Shown piece after piece: positions 54,329-62,810 of a stretch of DNA of 64,000 nucleotides. The position numbers and the translations under genes were made by a program. The notes under the pieces are model-generated. The model ran no database searches. It was not told where the DNA came from and saw nothing but the letters and a program-made list of their open reading frames with translations. The first letter of the stretch is position 1; every line of letters begins with the position of its first letter. Source of the stretch: SG8-39 sp041558415 (lineage in GTDB: Bacteria > Pseudomonadota > Gammaproteobacteria > Burkholderiales > SG8-39); contig JBFFEY010000010.1 in assembly GCA_041558415.1 (NCBI GenBank), positions 15,366 through 79,365 on the forward strand. The letters run 5' to 3'.

Positions 54329-56493
54329 TGCTCACCATCGGCCTCGACATCGGCTCGACGACCGTCAAAGCGGTCGTCACGCGCGACGGCCACACGCTGT
54401 GGCAGGACTACCAGCGCCACAACACCAAGCAGGCCGAGATGGTGCTCGAGTTTCTCGGCCGCATGGAGGCCGAATGCGGCCTTGCGCCGGAGCGCGACCG
54501 GCTGTTCCTGACCGGCTCCGGCGCCGGCCTCATTGCGCCGCTGGTCGGCGGCAAGTTCATCCAGGAGGTGGTCGCCGTCGCGGCGGCGGTGGAGAAGCTG
54601 CATCCCGAGGTCCACTTCGTCTCCGAGATCGGCGGCGAGGATATGAAGACGCTGTTCTTCACCCCGAGCGGCGACGGCAAGGCCAAGCAGGTCTACATGC
54701 AGTCGGCCTGCAGTGGCGGCACCGGCACCTTCATCGAGAAGACGGCGCGCAAGCTGCAGATCCCGACCGAGCAGCTGGCGAAGATGGCCTACAGGGACCT
54801 GACGCTGCACAAGATCAGCTCGAAGTGCGGCATCTTCGCCGAGACCGACGCCAACACCCTGGTGAAAAGCGGCGTGCCGGTGCAGGAGATCATCGCCAGC
54901 CTGTTCGAGGCGGTCGTCTATCAGAACCTCGCCACGCTGACCAAGGGCAATACGCCGATGCCGCAGGTGCTGCTGCTGGGCGGGCCGAACCTCTTCTTCG
55001 CGGGTCTGCAGCAGGCCTGGCGGCACCACCTGCAAAAGCTCTGGGCCGAGCGCCGGATCACGCTGCCGGCGGATGTCGCAGCGGAAGACCTGATCCAGGT
55101 GCCGGGCGAGGCGCTGTATTACGCCTGCCTCGGCTGCATCGAGATCGGCGCCGGCGAGGCGCCCGGCGTCGGCGCGTACACGGGCGCGGCGAAGCTGCGC
55201 TGGTGGATCGAGGAAGGCCAGCATGAGCAGAAGGCGCGCGAGGGGGCGAAGGGCCTGGCCGGCGATCCGCAGGAGCTCAGGCATTTCATGCATTGCTACG
55301 GCGAGCCGCACATCAGCCTGGCGACGCCGCATCCGCCGAGCGTCGATACGCCGGTCATGGTCGGCTGCGACTTCGGCAGCACGACCGCGAAGGCGGTGGT
55401 AATGGATGAGAACCGCACGCTGCTCGCCAGCTGTTATGCGCCCTCGAACGGCAATCCGATCGAGGACGCCAAGGCCATCCTGCGCGAGATCCGCGGCGCC
55501 GGCTTCGAGACCATCCGTGCACTCGGCATCACCGGCTACGGCAAGGACCTGCTGAAGGACATCGTCGGCGCCGACATGGCGGTCGTCGAGACGGTGGCGC
55601 ATGCGACCGCGGCGCTGCACTACTTCCCGGATGCGGACGTGATCTGCGACGTCGGCGGTTGCGACGTGAAGATCATGATCCTGCGCCAGGGCACGGTGTC
55701 CGATTTCCGGCTCAATTCGCAATGCTCGTCGGGCAACGGCGCCTTCCTGCAGGGCGTCGCCGAGCGCTACGGTGTGCCGCTCGAGCAGTACGCCGAGCGC
55801 GCCTTCGAGGCGCGCGCCATTCCGGCGTTGGCGATGGGCTGCGGCGTGTTCCTGCAGTCCGACATCGTCAACCAGCAGAGGAAGGGCTGGTCGCGCGAGG
55901 AGATCATGGCCTCGCTCGCCGCGGTGCTGCCGCTAAACGTCTGGGTCTACGCCGGTCAGCTGCAGAACCTCGCCGCGGTCGGGCGCAAGTTCGTTCTGCA
56001 GGGGGGCACGCACCGCAACCTGGCGGTGGTCAAGGCGCAGGTCGATTTCATCCGCGAGAAGGTGCCGGACGCGGACATCGTGGTGCATCCCTACTCCGGC
56101 GAGGCCGGCGCGATCGGTGCGGCGCTGTGCGCGCTCGACTGGGCGGCGCGCGGCGAGGCGAGCCGCTTCCGCGGCTACGCCCTCATCGAGTCGCTCGAGT
56201 ACAGCAGCACCACCAACGCGCAGACCACCTGCAATTGGTGCCCGGTCAACTGCAAGCGCACGTTCATCGACGTGCGCATGCCGGGCGGGGCCGGGCGCGC
56301 CTGGAGCAAAGTGCCGCTCGCCGAGGGCTGGGAACGGGTGATCAGCGGCAACTCCTGTCCCAAGGGGTTGCTCGAGGACGTCAACGAGATGAAGGTGGTG
56401 AAGGAAACGCTGGAGGAGGCCAAACGTGCCTATCCCAACATTGCTGAACTGGTTCGAGAAGACGCCTTTCGGAATTCTAAGGCCACGGTTTGA
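54328..56493 (+). CDS. ATP-dependent iron-sulfur activase with two BcrAD/BadF/BadG domains (COG1924-like)
   Basis: 721 residues: two ASKHA ATPase units in tandem. Unit 1 (about 1-260) has GLDIGSTTVKAVVTRDG, SACSGGTGTFIEKTARK and SSKCGIFAETD. Unit 2 (about 345-600) has GCDFGSTTAKAVVMDENR, QCSSGNGAFLQGVAERYG and MGCGVFLQSDIV. Each unit keeps both cysteine positions that, in the HgdC dimer, hold the bridging [4Fe-4S] cluster. A C-terminal tail adds TTCNWCPVNCKRTF and GNSCPKGL, a possible second cluster. Such activases hydrolyse ATP to drive a low-potential electron into a partner reductase or dehydratase. The next gene overlaps its end by 68 bases. Confidence 0.85.
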   Translation: MLTIGLDIGSTTVKAVVTRDGHTLWQDYQRHNTKQAEMVLEFLGRMEAECGLAPERDRLFLTGSGAGLIAPLVGGKFIQEVVAVAAAVEKLHPEVHFVSEIGGEDMKTLFFTPSGDGKAKQVYMQSACSGGTGTFIEKTARKLQIPTEQLAKMAYRDLTLHKISSKCGIFAETDANTLVKSGVPVQEIIASLFEAVVYQNLATLTKGNTPMPQVLLLGGPNLFFAGLQQAWRHHLQKLWAERRITLPADVAAEDLIQVPGEALYYACLGCIEIGAGEAPGVGAYTGAAKLRWWIEEGQHEQKAREGAKGLAGDPQELRHFMHCYGEPHISLATPHPPSVDTPVMVGCDFGSTTAKAVVMDENRTLLASCYAPSNGNPIEDAKAILREIRGAGFETIRALGITGYGKDLLKDIVGADMAVVETVAHATAALHYFPDADVICDVGGCDVKIMILRQGTVSDFRLNSQCSSGNGAFLQGVAERYGVPLEQYAERAFEARAIPALAMGCGVFLQSDIVNQQRKGWSREEIMASLAAVLPLNVWVYAGQLQNLAAVGRKFVLQGGTHRNLAVVKAQVDFIREKVPDADIVVHPYSGEAGAIGAALCALDWAARGEASRFRGYALIESLEYSSTTNAQTTCNWCPVNCKRTFIDVRMPGGAGRAWSKVPLAEGWERVISGNSCPKGLLEDVNEMKVVKETLEEAKRAYPNIAELVREDAFRNSKATV

Positions 56494-57667
56494 CCGCGCC
56501 GAGTCGCCGGGCGGGCCGCCCGGGCCAGGGCCGGTCGCGAAGCCGCGCGCGCAGCTGCGCGTCGGTATCCCGCGCGTGCTGAACCAGTGGTCCACGCATC
56601 AGTTCTGGATCGGCTTTCTCGGCGCGCTCGGCATCGAAGCGCGGCGCATCGAGTTCTCCGGCGATACCTCGGAGGAGCAGGCGCGCACGTTCGCCAAGGG
56701 GCGCGGCACCGTCGACTGCTGCTACCCCGTGAAGTGCGTCTCGGGCCACTACGGCGAGCTGCTCGCCAACAAAAAGCGCAAGATCGACATTCTGCTTTCG
56801 CCGATGGTCTCTTCGCTGCCGTCGATGCTGCACGGCCACGTCACCGGCTCGCTCGCCTGTCCGCGCGTCATGGCCGCGGCGGAAAACATCAAGGCCGGCT
56901 TTCTCAAGGAGCGCGACGGCTTCGGCGAGCTCGACGTGCGCTACGTCGCGCCGCTCGTGAATCTGGACGATCGCCCGCTGGTGCCGCGCCAGCTCTTTGC
57001 CGCGCTGAAGGACGTGATTCCCGGCCTCACCGCGAAGGAGACGGCGCAGGCGGTGGACGAGGGCTACCGCACGCTGGAAGCCTACAACCGCAGCCTGCGC
57101 AGAAAGGGCCGCGAGATTCTCGAATGGTGCGCGCGCGAGAACCGCTCCTGCCTGCTGGTGCTGGCGCGGCCGTATCACATGGATCCCGGCATCGGCCACG
57201 AGATCGAGGTCGACCTGCAGGCCTACGGCTACCCCGTGCTGTGGGCCCAGTACCTGCCGCTCGACGATGACCTGATGCAGTGGCTGTTCGGCGCCGACAT
57301 CGCCACCGGGCACGTCAAGTCGCCGTTCGACATCTCGGATGTCTGGCCCTCGTCCTACAGCGCCAACACCAACGAGATCCTGTGGGGCGCGAAGTTTGCT
57401 GCGCGCATGCCCTGGATCTCCTGTGTCGTGCGCCTGTCGAGCTACGAGTGCGGCATGGATCAGCCGACCTATTCGCCGGTGCAGCAGATTGTCGAGCGCT
57501 CGGGAACGCTGTACTTCTCGTTCCAGGATCTCGATTCCACCAAGCCGGCCGGGTCGGTCAAGATCCGCGTCGAGACCATCGCGCACTACCTCGAGAAGTA
57601 CGCCGGCAGCATCGTGGCGAAGAAAAACGCCGTCGCTGCGGACGGCTGCCCGCTGACGCGCACCTAG
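56426..57667 (+). CDS. acyl-CoA dehydratase activase-related protein (COG3580/DUF2229-like)
   Basis: 413 residues from GTG 56426; later starts would cut into the conserved VGIPRVLNQWSTHQFWIGFL. It matches the DUF2229 segment that normally follows the activase domains in one chain. Cysteines are in TVDCCYPVKCVSGHYGEL, GSLACPRVMAA, and RLSSYECGMDQPTYSPVQ. LLVLARPYHMDPGIGHEIEV is another conserved stretch. It is probably a structural or cluster-bearing partner of the two upstream proteins. The exact role is unknown. The unusually long overlap with the upstream gene suggests a past fusion that split by frame change. Confidence 0.78.
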   Translation: MPIPTLLNWFEKTPFGILRPRFDRAESPGGPPGPGPVAKPRAQLRVGIPRVLNQWSTHQFWIGFLGALGIEARRIEFSGDTSEEQARTFAKGRGTVDCCYPVKCVSGHYGELLANKKRKIDILLSPMVSSLPSMLHGHVTGSLACPRVMAAAENIKAGFLKERDGFGELDVRYVAPLVNLDDRPLVPRQLFAALKDVIPGLTAKETAQAVDEGYRTLEAYNRSLRRKGREILEWCARENRSCLLVLARPYHMDPGIGHEIEVDLQAYGYPVLWAQYLPLDDDLMQWLFGADIATGHVKSPFDISDVWPSSYSANTNEILWGAKFAARMPWISCVVRLSSYECGMDQPTYSPVQQIVERSGTLYFSFQDLDSTKPAGSVKIRVETIAHYLEKYAGSIVAKKNAVAADGCPLTRT

Positions 57668-57676
57668 CGCCCGGGC

Positions 57677-58597
57677 GTGGCAGGTCGCCGGCGCGTCGTC
57701 AGCCTGCGCGGTCTCGCAGCCGCGACGCTCACGCTCGCGCTGTTCGCGGCGGCGGGCGTCGGTGTACTGATCGCGTTCGCGAGACCGGCGGCAACGCACA
57801 GCTTTTTCGCGGCCGGGACCGGGGGCGTGCAGGTGATCGCGCATCGCGGCGGGGCCGGATTGCGGCCCGAGAACACCCTGCTCGCGTTCGAGCACGCCGT
57901 CGCGCTCGGCGCGGACATGCTGGAGATGGACGCGCGCGTGACCGCCGATGGCGTTCTCGTCGCCCTGCACGACGCCACCGTGGATCGCACGACCGACGGT
58001 CAGGGAGCGGTCGATACGTTGACCCTCGCTGCGCTGCAAAAGCTCGACGCCGCTTACCGCTGGTCGCCCGATGGCGGGCGCAGCACGCCGCTGCGCGGCC
58101 AGGGCGTTCGCGTGCCAGCGCTCGCCGAGGTGTTCGCGCGCTTCCCGCGCACCCGCATGGTCGTCGAGATCAAGCCACCCGACCCCGCGCTGGCGGTGAA
58201 CCTGTGCGAACTGATTCGACGCAAGGACGTGACGCAGTGGGTGCTGATCGCGTCGTTCCACGACACCGTGCTGCAGGCGTTCCGCGAGCGCTGCCCGGAA
58301 GTCAGCACTTCCATGGGGCCGGGCGAGGTGCGGCTGTTCTACCTGGCCAGCCTGGTCTACCTGAGCGATGCCATCAGCCCGGCGGCGCAGGCGCTGCAGA
58401 TTCCCTACGGGTTCGGGGAACGCGTGCTGGCGACGCCGCAGGTTGCCGCCGCCGCGCGCGGCCGCAACCTGGCGCTGCACGTCTGGACGGTGAATGATGC
58501 AGCGCGCATGCGCGCGCTGCTCGGCATCGGCGTCGACGGCATCATGACCGACCGCCCCGATCTGCTGCTGCAGTTGCTCGGCCGCGCGCGCGGTTAG
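57677..58597 (+). CDS. glycerophosphodiester phosphodiesterase
   Basis: 306 residues from a GTG start. An N-terminal membrane segment (about 11-36, LAAATLTLALFAAAGVGVLI) anchors or exports it. The GDPD TIM barrel has VIAHRGGAGLRPENTLLAFE with catalytic HRG and the metal Glu, LEMDARVTADGVLVALHDAT with the second catalytic His, and VVEIKPPDP. It releases glycerol 3-phosphate from phospholipid head groups. It starts 9 bases after the activase-type gene and is the last rightward gene of this block. Confidence 0.88.
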   Translation: MAGRRRVVSLRGLAAATLTLALFAAAGVGVLIAFARPAATHSFFAAGTGGVQVIAHRGGAGLRPENTLLAFEHAVALGADMLEMDARVTADGVLVALHDATVDRTTDGQGAVDTLTLAALQKLDAAYRWSPDGGRSTPLRGQGVRVPALAEVFARFPRTRMVVEIKPPDPALAVNLCELIRRKDVTQWVLIASFHDTVLQAFRERCPEVSTSMGPGEVRLFYLASLVYLSDAISPAAQALQIPYGFGERVLATPQVAAAARGRNLALHVWTVNDAARMRALLGIGVDGIMTDRPDLLLQLLGRARG

Positions 58598-58803
58598 ACG
58601 CGGCGCGCGCTGTATTCCTCGGCGATCTTGTCGTCGTAATACGAGGTCGGGTTCGGTGCCGCCATGAAGCGGCGATGAACCTCGGGCGAGACGCGCGAAT
58701 ACTGGTAGATGCTGCCGTTCGACAGCTCGACCTCGAGCAGCTGGTTGCGCTCGTCGTAGCCCACCGAGCGGATGCGCGAGGAATTGACCCGTTTGCGTTC
58801 CAT
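58594..58803 (-). CDS. KTSC-domain protein
   Basis: 69 residues: SSRIRSVGYDERNQLLEVEL, then SIYQYSRVSPEVHRRFMAA and a Ser/Tyr-rich end (NPTSYYDDKIAEEYSARRV). This matches the small KTSC domain, named after the usual C-terminal Lys-Thr-Ser-Cys-like motif. Function unknown; related domains occur near lysyl-tRNA synthetase and phage genes. It overlaps the stop of the cyclophilin-like gene by one base and overlaps the end of the phosphodiesterase gene by 4 bases on the other strand. Confidence 0.75.
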   Translation of the reverse strand: MERKRVNSSRIRSVGYDERNQLLEVELSNGSIYQYSRVSPEVHRRFMAAPNPTSYYDDKIAEEYSARRV

Positions 58804-59174
58804 CAGGCGGCCTCCACTTTGACGCGCGTGCCGGTGGCGACCTGCGAAAGCCGCTGTGCATCGCCGAGGATGCGGCCGAGCACGTTGCAGGGACTGACCA
58901 GCTTCGGCCGCGCGTCGGTCGAAATCGGCGTGCGGCCCCAGGGCAGCGCGAGCGCGCTGCCCTCGACCCAGAAGCAGACGGTGCCCGGCTCGACGGTCTG
59001 GCGCGCCTCGGGCTCGAGGTTGGCGTTGAGCGGGGCCTCGAAATAGACCTCTTCGCCCCAGGTCTGCGCGACCGACTCGAAGGGCAGCGCCTCGAGCAGC
59101 GTCTGCGTCGTCGGCGTGTCGTCGAGCGCCACCTCGAACTGAAGCTTGCCTGCCAGGATCCGGATCTTCGCCAT
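58803..59174 (-). CDS. cyclophilin-like fold protein (TM1367/DUF369 type)
   Basis: 123 residues: KIRILAGKLQFEVALDDTPT, LLEALPFESVAQTWGEEVYF, and PGTVCFWVEGSALALPWGRTP, which match the small cyclophilin-like beta-barrel family. These lack the known prolyl-isomerase active residues. Function is unknown. It is translationally coupled to the KTSC gene (ATGA overlap) and lies 12 bases downstream of the exported methyltransferase gene on the same strand. Confidence 0.75.
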   Translation of the reverse strand: MAKIRILAGKLQFEVALDDTPTTQTLLEALPFESVAQTWGEEVYFEAPLNANLEPEARQTVEPGTVCFWVEGSALALPWGRTPISTDARPKLVSPCNVLGRILGDAQRLSQVATGTRVKVEAA

Positions 59175-59186
59175 GCCCTCGTGCGC

Positions 59187-60044
59187 TCAGTTCCTTTGCG
59201 TCACCCGATTCGCGCGCCATGCCGCGCGCGCGCTGGAGGATTTCACCATGCCGTAGGCCGCGCCGTCGATCACGTCGGCCTCGAAGGCGTGCACCGCGCC
59301 CGGCGCTTTCAGCGTGAAACTGAGCTTGCGGCCGATGATGCGGCCCTCGCTGATCGGCAGCCGAGCGCCGGCGATGCGCGCCGCGCCCGACAGCTGGGTG
59401 TACTTCTGCTCCAGCTCGAGTTCGATTTCCGCGGCATGCACGCTCGCCGGCACGTGCGCGCGCCAGCGGCCCGCGACCTTTTCCGGCACGCGGTAGAGGA
59501 AAATCAGGGTGGTCGTCGTGCCGCTGATCGGCAGCTTGTCGTCGAGGTCCATGTGCACCCTCTCAAGGTGCTGCCAGCCGTCGAGCGGGTAGTCGTGCGA
59601 AATCACCCGTGTCCCGGGCTTGAGCTCGGCGAACAGCTTGTCGCGCAGGAGATTAACGGTGTGCGGCAGCAGGTACATGGTCAGCACGGTAGCCTGCGAG
59701 ATGTCGGTCTTGAACAGGTCGGCCTTGATGAAACGCACGCGCGAGGCGAGACCCTGCGCCTGCGCCGCAGCGTTGGCCTGCTTGACCAGCTGGTCCTTGA
59801 TCTCGACGCCGAAGCCGCGCGCGCCGAAGACCTTGGCAGCGGTCAGCACGATGCGCCCGTCGCCCGATCCGAGATCGATAACGTAGTCCTGCGGCCCGAC
59901 ATGGGCCAGCTTGAGCATGTCGGCGACGACGCTCTGCGGCGAGGGCACGTAGGGGCCAGCGTTGATGGTCCAGTCGGCGGCGCGCACGCCGAGTGCGCCG
60001 AGGACGGTCAGACCGGTGAGCAGGCTGCGCAGTGCCCTGTGCAT
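59187..60044 (-). CDS. class I SAM-dependent methyltransferase with apparent signal peptide
   Basis: 285 residues. The N-terminus ALRSLLTGLTVLGALGVRAADW looks like a cleavable Sec signal with an Ala-x-Ala-like site. The Rossmann methyltransferase follows: VIDLGSGDGRIVLTAAKVFG (motif I), GFGVEIKDQLVKQAN (Asp/Glu loop) and FIKADLFKTDISQATVLTMYL. The C-terminal 110 residues form an extra beta-rich domain (ASVHAAEIELELEQKYTQLS). SAM is not known to be available in the periplasm, so the signal may be a membrane-targeting segment or the fold may serve another use. It lies 13 bases downstream of recJ on the same strand. Confidence 0.8.
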   Translation of the reverse strand: MHRALRSLLTGLTVLGALGVRAADWTINAGPYVPSPQSVVADMLKLAHVGPQDYVIDLGSGDGRIVLTAAKVFGARGFGVEIKDQLVKQANAAAQAQGLASRVRFIKADLFKTDISQATVLTMYLLPHTVNLLRDKLFAELKPGTRVISHDYPLDGWQHLERVHMDLDDKLPISGTTTTLIFLYRVPEKVAGRWRAHVPASVHAAEIELELEQKYTQLSGAARIAGARLPISEGRIIGRKLSFTLKAPGAVHAFEADVIDGAAYGMVKSSSARAAWRANRVTQRN

Positions 60045-60057
60045 CGGGTGGCGGCGC

Positions 60058-61767
60058 TCAGCGCTCGACGTGCTCGATGTTCAGCTGCACGTTCTGCAGT
60101 CCGTTGAATTCATTGACGGTGAGTCGATAGGCGGCGCGCGCCTGCGTCGGCAGAGGCTCGAGCGAGCCAAAGCGCATGGCGTCGTAGCGACGGCCATCCT
60201 TCATGAGTTTCAGTTTCAAATGCCGCTCGCCCACGACGCGCTGGTTCTCGACGGTGAAAGTATCGCAGAACACCGGCTGCGGAAATCCCTGGCCCCAGAT
60301 CTGGCGCTCGATCAGCTGGGCAACCTCGAGCGAAAGGTAGGCGGCATCGAGCGTGCCATCGGTCTCGACTACCGGCGAGAGCGCGCCGGGCGGCATTCTC
60401 TCGGCGGCGGTACGCTCGAACAGCGTCGTAAAGCGATCGAGGTCGGCTTCGCGCAGGGTCAGTCCCGCGGCCTGTGCGTGTCCGCCGAAGCGCAGGATCA
60501 TCCCCGGCGCACGCTTTGCCACAAGGTCGAGGCAGTCGCGCAGGTGAAAGCCCGGGATCGAGCGTCCCGAGCCGCGCAACAGATCCGGGTTGGCGGCGTC
60601 CTCGGCGCCGCTGTCGGCGCGCGCAAAGCACAGCACCGGCCGATGCAGGCGCTCGCGCAGCCGCGCGGCGAGAATGCCGACCACGCCCTGGTGCCAGTCG
60701 GACTCGAAGAACACGGCCGCGGCGCCGGACGCTTCGCGCACCGTCTCCAGCGAGCCGAGCGCAGCATCCAGCATGTCGGTCTCGATCTTGCGCCGTTCGC
60801 GGTTCAGCGCGTCCAGCGCCTGCGCGCAATTCGCGGCGCGTGCCTCGTCGTCGGTGACCAGGCAATCGATGCCAAGGCCCATGTCGGCCAGGCGCCCAGC
60901 GGCGTTCAGCCGCGGCCCGAGCACGAAGCCGAGATCGAAGGCGCTTACCTTGGCGGGCGAGCGGCCCGCGATGCGCAGCAGCGCGTTCAGGCCGGGCGTC
61001 GCGCGTCCCGCACGGATGCGATTGAGCCCCTGCGCAACCAGCACCCGGTTGTTGGCGTCGAGCGGCACGACGTCGGCCACCGTGCCGAGCGCCACCAGAT
61101 CCGTCAGCGCGCCGAGGTTCGGTTCCGGACGTTCACGGAACGCGTCGCGCCGGCGCAGCTCGGCGCGCAGCGCGAGCATGACGTAGAACATGACGCCGAC
61201 GCCGGCCAGCGACTTCGACGGAAAGGCGCACCCCGGCTGGTTCGGGTTGACGATGCAGCTCGCCGCGGGCAGCGCGTCGCCCGGCAGATGGTGATCGGTG
61301 ATCAGCGTCGCGATGCCGAGCGCATTGGCGCGCTCCACGCCTTCCACGCTGGCGATGCCGTTGTCCACGGTGACCAGCAGCTGCGGCCGCCGCTCGGCCG
61401 CCAGGTCCACGAGCTCCGGCGACAGGCCGTAGCCCAGCTTGAAACGATCCGGCACCAGGTAGTCCACCTCTGCGCCGAGGCCGCGCAGCGCGCGCAGACC
61501 CACCGCGCAGGCGGTGGCGCCGTCGGCGTCGTAGTCCGCGATGATGAGGATGCGCTGCCGTGCGGCGATGGCCTCGGCGAGCATCGTTGCGGCCTGCTCG
61601 ACGTTGGCGAGCGCCGTCGGCTCGACGAGCCTGCGGGCCTCGGTCGACAGCTCGTCCGGTGAGTGAACCTTGCGGCCCGCGTACACGCGCGCCAGCACCG
61701 GATGCACGCCGGCGCGCAGCAGTGCCTGCCGGTCGGCCTCCGCGTAGCTGCGTTCGACGATGCGCAT
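60058..61767 (-). CDS. recJ: single-stranded-DNA-specific 5'-3' exonuclease RecJ
   Basis: 569 residues from ATG 61767; the frame runs open far upstream inside the rpfE-like gene, but family homology starts here. Seen: the DHH domain metal site IIADYDADGATACAVGL, VTVDNGIASVEG, LITDHHLPGD, SLAGVGVMFYVMLAL, FVLGPRLNAAGRL, and the DHHA1 motif RFGGHAQAAGL. RecJ acts in RecF-pathway recombination and mismatch repair. Its ATG overlaps the upstream TAA. Confidence 0.95.
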   Translation of the reverse strand: MRIVERSYAEADRQALLRAGVHPVLARVYAGRKVHSPDELSTEARRLVEPTALANVEQAATMLAEAIAARQRILIIADYDADGATACAVGLRALRGLGAEVDYLVPDRFKLGYGLSPELVDLAAERRPQLLVTVDNGIASVEGVERANALGIATLITDHHLPGDALPAASCIVNPNQPGCAFPSKSLAGVGVMFYVMLALRAELRRRDAFRERPEPNLGALTDLVALGTVADVVPLDANNRVLVAQGLNRIRAGRATPGLNALLRIAGRSPAKVSAFDLGFVLGPRLNAAGRLADMGLGIDCLVTDDEARAANCAQALDALNRERRKIETDMLDAALGSLETVREASGAAAVFFESDWHQGVVGILAARLRERLHRPVLCFARADSGAEDAANPDLLRGSGRSIPGFHLRDCLDLVAKRAPGMILRFGGHAQAAGLTLREADLDRFTTLFERTAAERMPPGALSPVVETDGTLDAAYLSLEVAQLIERQIWGQGFPQPVFCDTFTVENQRVVGERHLKLKLMKDGRRYDAMRFGSLEPLPTQARAAYRLTVNEFNGLQNVQLNIEHVER

Positions 61768-62810
61768 TAATCCTTCCAGGGGGCCAGCGCCCGCGGGCGG
61801 CGCCAGAAGCGGCGCAGGTCGGCGCGCACCGTCTCGATCGACAGCGCCTCGCTCGCATCGGGCACGTGCAGCGTGAGCATGCCGATGCGCTGCGTGCGCA
61901 GTGCCTCGAGCAACGGCGCGAACCAGCGCACTTCGAGCGCCTGCACGCCGGCAAGATACGGCTCCTCGTCGCGCAGCGCCTGCGGCACGCGCAGTGCATC
62001 GAGCACCACGAGGTGCCGCCCGTCCCCGGGCGCAGCTTCGAGCCAGCTGTCGGCGGAGGCCGCGAGCGGCAGGCCGCGTGCAGCCGTGAGGCGCGCGACG
62101 CCGAGCGCCAGCGGCTCGTCCGCACTGACCGTGCGCCAGCGGCCCGCGCCGCGCGGGGGCAGTGCGCCGGCGCCCCAGAACCAGACGCTGTTCACGGGCA
62201 ACTCGCCACGCGCCTCGCGTGCGGCATTCACCGGGTGTGCGTGCAACAGCATCTGCAACTCGTTTAGCAGCGCGTGGCTGCGCGTCGCGTCGGCCGCGCC
62301 AGACTGGGCGCGCAGGTGGCGATCGATATCGTCGCCCGCCGCTTCGAGCGGCGGCGTGTCGAATGCCAGCGCTGCGCCCTCGACTTCGGCGGTCCAGCAA
62401 CCCGGATGGCCCGCGCGGGGCGTGATGCGCAGCGTGCCGGCGAAGTGCGCGTTTAGCGTCTCGCACAGGGCAACCGCTTCCTCCGGCGTCAGCGAAAAGG
62501 CCGCGCTCGGCACCAGCAGCAGATGCTCACGCGTGAGGTGCAGGTGTACGGGATCGGCGCGCATCCAGCGGCGGTTGCTGTCAGCCGGCTGCGCATCGTC
62601 CGCCAGCGCCGTTAGCGCGCCGGCAGGCAGCGCATGCCCCTCCAGGCCGAGGGCTTGCGCAAGCCAGCACTCGAAGCTTTCGCGCGCACGACGTACCACG
62701 CGGCCGCGCGCGACGAGCAGCTCGAGGGTCGGCGGGCGCAGGCGGTCGAGTGCCGCCTGCAGCGTCTCCTGCATCGGAATGAGCCCCGGGATGACGAGTT
62801 CTAGGTGCAT
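61767..62810 (-). CDS. RpfE-like conserved protein (COG4255 type)
   Basis: 347 residues from ATG 62810. It matches the conserved betaproteobacterial and xanthomonad protein encoded next to recJ and called RpfE in the Xanthomonas rpf cluster. Some annotations compare it with phosphoglycerate mutases. Seen: HLELVIPGLIPMQETLQAAL, RADPVHLHLTREHLLLVPSA, LLNELQMLLHAHPVNAAREA, and GELPVNSVWFWGAGALPP. No function can be stated firmly. It is coupled to recJ by overlap, and its start overlaps the exonuclease gene by 10 bases. Confidence 0.8.
   Translation of the reverse strand: MHLELVIPGLIPMQETLQAALDRLRPPTLELLVARGRVVRRARESFECWLAQALGLEGHALPAGALTALADDAQPADSNRRWMRADPVHLHLTREHLLLVPSAAFSLTPEEAVALCETLNAHFAGTLRITPRAGHPGCWTAEVEGAALAFDTPPLEAAGDDIDRHLRAQSGAADATRSHALLNELQMLLHAHPVNAAREARGELPVNSVWFWGAGALPPRGAGRWRTVSADEPLALGVARLTAARGLPLAASADSWLEAAPGDGRHLVVLDALRVPQALRDEEPYLAGVQALEVRWFAPLLEALRTQRIGMLTLHVPDASEALSIETVRADLRRFWRRPRALAPWKD

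Noticed and set aside
56477..58861. 794-codon minus-strand frame over the activase and phosphodiesterase genes
   Set aside because: Antisense shadow. The plus-strand proteins have clear family motifs and this frame has none.
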